Origin: Notospermus geniculatus
Taxonomy: Eukaryota > Nemertea > Pilidiophora > Heteronemertea > Lineidae
Length of the DNA: 64,000 nucleotides
Assembly: GCA_002633025.1 (NCBI GenBank)
Contig: NMRB01000173.1
Span: 213,158-277,157 of the forward strand
Direction of reading: 5' to 3'
Shown here in pieces: positions 60,486 to 64,000 of this stretch (position 1 is its first letter; each line of letters opens with the position of its first letter). The translations under genes and the position numbers were made by a program. The notes below the pieces were generated by a model. It saw only the letters and a program-made list of their open reading frames with translations. It ran no database searches and had not been told where the DNA came from.

Positions 60486-61125
60486 ACTGCTCTCTGCTGA
60501 GCCAAAAAATACAGCAACGTTTTTAGGCCTACTACATCCTCAGTCTTGTGCCATTCTACGATGTCTTGGCGTAGCCGTAGAGGCCTCCACTACATTATGA
60601 CACTGTATTGTATAATTGCGGGCATATTCTTTGTGTATAGAAATCCAGCAGCAGCTGCGTGCTTGACATGCATGATGCATACTGCACTGACTGTACATTT
60701 TGCTGGGGTAATGCGGCGTCTCTAGAAACCCGTAAAAAAACTGGCTTTTTCACTCATTTACACAACAAAACGTATTAATTCGACGTTCATCATGAGAAAT
60801 GAATAAAGCTCGAAATGTGCTACACTAAAATTATTTATTATTACCAAGAAAATGTGTAAAAATCGAGTGAAAACGGATTCCACAAAACCAAAAATTGCCA
60901 CGAATCCGACAACTGTCCAGGCATGCGTCAACACGCAATTTAGTCTAAGAAGATTTATAAAATCATATAATCATACACATATATTTCTTGTATTTTGTTT
61001 GATTACCATCTCATAAAAATGAAATATCCCTAAAAATGATATTTTGTGCGTAATTAATTTTTTCGGGGTAGCATTACTTGTTTCTTTGCCTATTTTCCTG
61101 CACGCTACAATTTATTATTTGTAAT

Positions 61126-61263
61126 ATGAGTCCAACGAATAAAGGCGGAAGTAAAGTATGTGAAGAAAATTTCCCCACTGTTTTGTATTTTTGTTGCTCC
61201 AAATTCAACGCCATAGCTATTTATTCAACGGTAATCTGGGGAACGAAAGTAGCAACGAATTAA
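61126..61263 (+). promoter_or_regulatory. Upstream open reading frame of the p38 gene
   Basis: ATG 61126 opens a 45-codon frame that ends in TAA at 61261-61263, two bases before the p38 start codon. If both lie in the same mature RNA, it could lower or modulate p38 translation by reinitiation. A possible donor (AAA|GTATGT) inside it could instead remove part by splicing. Confidence 0.35.
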
Positions 61264-61265
61264 GC

Positions 61266-63970
61266 ATGGCACATTCTTCAAGATCGAAGTTAAAGAGTGG
61301 ATTTTACCGGATAGAACTTCTCAAATCCGTGTGGGAAGTGCCCAAAAGATATGTTGATTTGACACCAGTTGGCACAGGGGCCTATGGCCAAGTTTGGTAA
61401 GGCTACTGTCATAAATGACATCAATGATGCATGTCAACCATCCTTTGTTGTGTCTGATCACGCTGCATGTTTGTCACTGATATCAATTAAGGGAAGCCTG
61501 CTCCATTTAGACGCTTACCAGTCGAAACGTCCCCAGGTCGGAACGTCCCCGAGTCGAAACGTCCCCGGGTCAACCAAAACGTCCCCGGGTAAAAAAAAAG
61601 CCCCCAAAACTGTTCTAATATCATAATATTGTAGTATTTTCTGCAGTAGGAATTGTCTCTTGGTCTGAAAAGCCATTTTATTCAGTTAGACTAAGAGTAG
61701 ATTGATTAGGCACACCAGCAGAAGACAGACAGACAACACAATCGCCGCCGATTGGCAAAATTTAGGTCAAATTATCGGAAAGCTATCTCACGAAAAACAC
61801 TNAATAGGATTCGTCATGTTAATCAAAACTAAGGTGATAAAATAGAAAATGGCCATGAAACCTTTTTGACCAATGGATAATATTCAGAGAATGAATGTTG
61901 GGAAAGACATGAAAGAACGCTTTGAAGTCTCACTGTATTATAAAGTCTGCCATTGAGTGTTTACTCTTCCTTCAATTAACTCATGCTCATCTCTGTTTTG
62001 TCTTTACCAGTTCTGCCTCTGACAGTGAAACAGGAATAGAAGTGGCTATCAAGAAACTTGCACGACCTTTCCAGTCTGAAATCCATGCCAAAAGGACATA
62101 CAGAGAATTAAAATTGTTGAAACACATGGATCATGAAAATGTAAGAGAAAATGCTTTGTAGGCATGTCAGGTTCTATGGTTGTCACCCGGGGTTGTCAAT
62201 GAAATGTCACTACTGAGAAATTTTATTTACACATGTGTACAGAATGTTTTAACTCAAATCAAGCTGTGCTTGTCTTATTTCAGATCATTGGTTTACTGGA
62301 CGTGTTCACACCATCAGAAAGTCTGCACGATTTCAACGATTTGTAAGTACAGGCAACCTGGTTTCAAGACTAAGTGAATTTTTGTATTGTATTGTAGTAG
62401 ACGATATTGGAAGACATGTTGAAATTTGAAGGAAGTTTTAAAACACGTGTAAATGAACAGGCTGGTAAACAAATACCGATACTTGACCTAAAACTGTTTC
62501 CTATGACGCTGCTCTACATCTGTAATCTGTACAATCTGCTTGATTAAATTAGTATTTAGTATTCCATTGCATGTTTTGTTTTTGGCCTGACAGTTTGTAT
62601 GACATCATGCCAATAATTGTTCCAGGTATTTGGTCACTCATCTGATGGGAGCAGATTTGAACAAAATTCTTAAATCACAGAAATTAAGTGATGACCATGT
62701 GCAATTCCTCATTTACCAAGTCCTCCGTGGCTTAAAGGTGAGTTAAAAAATACTGTGGTACTATCTGCCAATTGTTTTCATCTCCACTGTCTGAGAAAAG
62801 TTTTCTGCCTGCTAAGACATACCATTGATAAACTCCATGAGCGTTATGAAGCCTGTAAGCGTATCTAGTTACCTACAGTGTGTTGCTTGCAGTCTTGCTG
62901 GTTCCGTCTGAACTTTTTGCAGAAATGGTTCTTATCCCAGCTGTAATTTTCTCAAGTGGTCATTTTAATTCTCATTGCAGTATGTCCACTCAGCTGGGAT
63001 CATCCACAGGGTAAGTCGTCACAATGTTCCTTCATTTTCTTTGTCGTGTGTGGCAAGGTCACCCTTCATTCATCACATGCCAATAGTACCTACCGGTAAT
63101 CAAAAGTCGTTGCCCAGGACAGGTTGCAAGAGTGCAGAATTTTCAACAAGAGTTCACCAAATCTTCATGTTTTCTACCCCCGAATATCCATTTATATTTT
63201 GTGACTTTTTCAGGACTTGAAGCCAAGTAACATTGCAGTGAATGAAGATTGTGAGTTGAAGGTAAGCTAAAGATCGTGTGAATCATCTCCCTCTACAAGG
63301 ACTCTGTACATGGAAGAGTTGCCCACCTTATGTGATTTGACACCGTACCTGTCCTTATGGATTCATTGATCCCTTATATGTCTTCTATTATTGAATATCA
63401 AGTACAAAGTTCTTTATTTCAGATCCTGGACTTTGGTCTTGCACGCCAAGCTGAATTTGAAATGACAGGATATGTTGCAACTCGATACTACAGAGCCCCA
63501 GAAATCATGCTTAACTGGATGCATTACAATCAAACAGGTAATGCTGGTTCATGTTGAAGCACAGTGATAAATGCTATGTTATTTTTCTCAACAACACTGC
63601 TTCCATTGTTCATACGTGTTGATGAGGCATTGTGAACTAGGCTTAATGTGAAGTTCATATGTGACCTGGCACAACAAAATGAGTCAGAAGTCGCACAGAA
63701 GAAGACCGAAGTTGACACCAGACAACAACTACAGAAATTGACAAAGTCAAATTTCACAATGGGCAGACAATCCTGAAATCATCGAACCGTTGGTGTCACC
63801 TTGGACATGTTGGGTCTTCTTCTGTGCGCATTCCGACTCATTTTGCTGTGCCAGGTCACATATGTTCTGTTTGATCACAATCATATCTCTTTTTTCAGTT
63901 GACATATGGTCAGTGGGGTGTATAATGTCGGAGTTAATGACAAACAGAGTACTCTTTGCTGGCACAGATC
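61266..63970 (+). CDS. MAPK14: p38 MAP kinase, N-terminal eight exons, runs off the window
   Basis: Exons: 61266-61396, 62011-62140, 62284-62342, 62626-62737, 62981-63010, 63214-63261, 63423-63537, 63899-63970 (donor CGTATCC). The phases fit. About 233 residues are present of an expected 360. Seen in order: [21 protein letters not shown] (glycine loop), VAIKKL (Lys58), [25 protein letters not shown] (hinge), [21 protein letters not shown] (catalytic Asp155), DFG 173-175, the TGY activation loop 185-187, [15 protein letters not shown] and [12 protein letters not shown]. The TGY motif and THLMG hinge mark it as p38 rather than ERK or JNK. It is a stress- and cytokine-activated Ser/Thr kinase phosphorylated by MKK3/6. 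The short 30- and 48-base exons agree with the vertebrate p38 gene as I recall it. The missing C-lobe exons lie beyond 64000. Confidence 0.96.
61521..61589. repeat. Minisatellite of about 16 bp, four units
   Basis: Units GTCGAAACGTCCCCAG, GTCGGAACGTCCCCGA, GTCGAAACGTCCCCGG, then a longer variant with AAAACGTCCCCGGG. It lies in p38 intron 1. Confidence 0.8.
63656..63864. repeat. Inverted-repeat element (MITE-like) in p38 intron 7
   Basis: Arms of about 50 bp begin CATATGTGACCTGGCACA and run through AAAATGAGTC and CGCACAGAAGAAGACC. The right arm is the inverted copy with a few mismatches and ends 34 bases before the exon at 63899. Confidence 0.85.
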
Positions 63971-64000
63971 GTATCCTTGCAAAAAGTTAAAAGTCATGAT

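Larger units (their letters stand above)
59915..61265. other. Divergent GMPPB / p38 intergenic region
   Basis: 1.35 kb between opposite start codons. It must hold both promoters and the GMPPB untranslated first exon. I see no clear TATA box for either gene. A SINE-like tRNA head lies near 60390. The last 140 bases carry an upstream frame for p38. Confidence 0.6.

Noticed and set aside
61266-63970. ERK or JNK identity for the MAP kinase
   Set aside because: The activation loop is TGY, not TEY or TPY, and the hinge THLMGADLN is typical of p38.
1-64000. CRISPR arrays, operons, insertion sequences or prokaryotic genes
   Set aside because: No regularly spaced direct repeats or bacterial gene organisation; all supported genes are intron-containing animal genes.

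Overview
The window is animal nuclear DNA. Genes are split into many short exons with GT-AG or GC-AG introns, and the protein families are metazoan (p38 MAP kinase with a TGY loop, TBC1D30, a DSTYK-family protein, a CD225/dispanin protein). The very frequent TAGGCCTA and TACATGTA words, dense short inverted-repeat elements and apparent allelic duplications in the assembly suggest a highly heterozygous marine invertebrate, perhaps an echinoderm or hemichordate. That taxonomic guess is inference.

Layout. 1-9.2 kb: no convincing gene; only a degraded coding-like patch on the minus strand (1.8-2.8 kb) and repeats. 9.2-10.4 kb (+): a two-exon CD225/dispanin-like membrane protein. 10.4-19.2 kb: no gene seen, several foldback elements. 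40.7-19.2 kb (-): TBC1D30, 11 coding exons whose phases join exactly into a 1027-residue protein, plus an alternative first exon inside intron 2 (29.0 kb) giving an 855-residue form. 41.4-42.9 kb (+): a small gene of unknown family, MGG-start, assembled twice around a single N. 45.1-44.0 kb (-): NOPCHAP1 (C12orf45), a box C/D snoRNP assembly factor. 45.7-52.6 kb (+): a 954-residue DSTYK-family protein in five coding exons; its promoter and first coding exon are assembled twice around a 681-base gap. 59.9-57.3 kb (-): complete GMPPB, 360 residues in nine exons. 61.3 kb to the window end (+): p38 MAP kinase, first eight exons, running off the end.

The main discovery candidate is the DSTYK-family protein. 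Its N-terminal half keeps a complete P-loop GTPase signature (GRTNSGKS, DSPG, NKCD) in the region where vertebrate DSTYK, by my alignment, has lost it. Its C-terminal kinase-like domain lacks a glycine loop, HRD and DFG, so it looks like a GTPase-pseudokinase. Other leads are the alternative TBC1D30 promoter, three GC-AG introns (two flanking one GMPPB exon), and the small putatively myristoylated orphan protein.

The genes do not form an operon or a single pathway. TBC1D30 (Rab GAP), GMPPB (GDP-mannose synthesis), NOPCHAP1 (snoRNP assembly) and p38 (stress signalling) are independent. Two close divergent pairs exist: GMPPB/p38 (1.35 kb between start codons) and NOPCHAP1/DSTYK-like (about 0.8 kb between the first exon and the TATA box).
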